DNA from: Anaerolineales bacterium UBA5069
GTDB taxonomy: Bacteria; Chloroflexota; Anaerolineae; Caldilineales; Caldilineaceae
Assembly (NCBI GenBank): GCA_002415895.1
Contig: DIAV01000307.1
Coordinates: forward strand, 3,505-9,570
Direction: 5' to 3'
Length of the DNA: 6,066 nt
The translations under genes were made by a program, and so were the position numbers. This document shows, one piece after another, positions 5,897-6,066 of the stretch (the stretch's first letter is position 1; each line of letters opens with the position of its first letter). The notes under the pieces were generated by a model. That model did not search any database. It saw only the letters and a list, made by a program, of their open reading frames with translations, and was not told where the DNA came from.

Positions 5897-6066
5897 GGGA
5901 GAACAGCCTGCACTGTTGTGCCCGCCGGGGACGACTGCAGGGTCAGCGTTCCGCCCAGTTCGGCAGCGCGCTCGCGCATTGAGCGCAGCCCCACGCCGGG
6001 CAGTGAAGCCGCAGACAGCCCCGCGCCGTTGTCACTGACTCTGATCACCAGGTCATTGTCTTTGAG
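5887..6066 (-). CDS. Sensor histidine kinase, C-terminal ATPase part (5' end outside window)
   Basis: The last 59 codons of a histidine kinase are read on the minus strand from the window edge to a TGA at 5889-5887. The peptide begins LKDNDLVIRVSDNGAGL and ends with TTVQAVLPFR. It contains the G1 box DNGAG and the G2-like GVGLRSMRERAAELGGTL, followed by the terminal strand QSSPAGTTVQAVLPF. This arrangement is characteristic of the HATPase_c domain of NarL/DesK-type (HisKA_3) kinases, which pair with LuxR-type regulators such as the one immediately downstream. The sensory domain, membrane segments and phospho-accepting histidine are outside the window, so the signal is unknown. The reading frame was found by direct translation; it has no start codon inside the window because it is truncated. 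Confidence 0.9.
   Translation of the reverse strand, partial: LKDNDLVIRVSDNGAGLSAASLPGVGLRSMRERAAELGGTLTLQSSPAGTTVQAVLPFR

Noticed and set aside
1..6066. CRISPR array, transposon ends, tRNA or rRNA genes, defence or toxin-antitoxin genes
   Set aside because: No regularly spaced repeats, no transposase or integrase motifs, no cloverleaf or rRNA-like sequence and no small unexplained gene pairs were seen; intergenic space is at most 104 nt.

Overview
The window looks like an ordinary chromosomal stretch from a GC-rich bacterium (roughly 60% G+C by eye). No rRNA, tRNA, CRISPR array, transposase or phage gene is visible. An oligopeptide-type ABC importer, an M24 peptidase, a Rid protein, a Mer-like (F420-type) luciferase-family oxidoreductase and a NarL-type two-component pair would fit an uncultured Chloroflexota (Anaerolineae/Caldilineae-like). 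Actinobacteria or another F420-using lineage cannot be excluded. The lineage is inferred from gene content only.

Layout: positions 1-5141 hold six plus-strand genes. They are the 3' end of an oligopeptide-type solute-binding protein (1-354), a perfect 15-bp hairpin (core 367-400), two DppB/DppC-type permeases (455-1477 and 1490-2395), an M24 metallopeptidase with all five metal ligands (2460-3605), a Rid-family protein without the catalytic arginine of RidA (3646-4038), and a luciferase-like flavin/F420 oxidoreductase (4143-5141). A perfect 16-bp hairpin with a repeat-like appearance sits just before the last gene. Positions 5170-6066 hold two minus-strand genes that converge on this block: a histidine kinase C-terminus (5887-6066, cut by the window edge) followed by its response regulator (5170-5829). 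The kinase stop codon lies inside a third strong hairpin.

How the genes may work together: the binding protein and two permeases form most of an importer for peptides or a similar solute, but its two ATPase subunits are not in the window. The peptidase, Rid protein and oxidoreductase follow in the same direction with gaps of 64, 40 and 104 nt, so they may process the imported compound. The two-component pair faces the opposite way and may or may not control this block.

No clearly new system is evident. The points most worth a second look are the three strong hairpins (especially the two with competing or repeat-like structure), the Rid protein with Asn in place of the catalytic Arg, and the transporter-peptidase-Rid-oxidoreductase neighbourhood.
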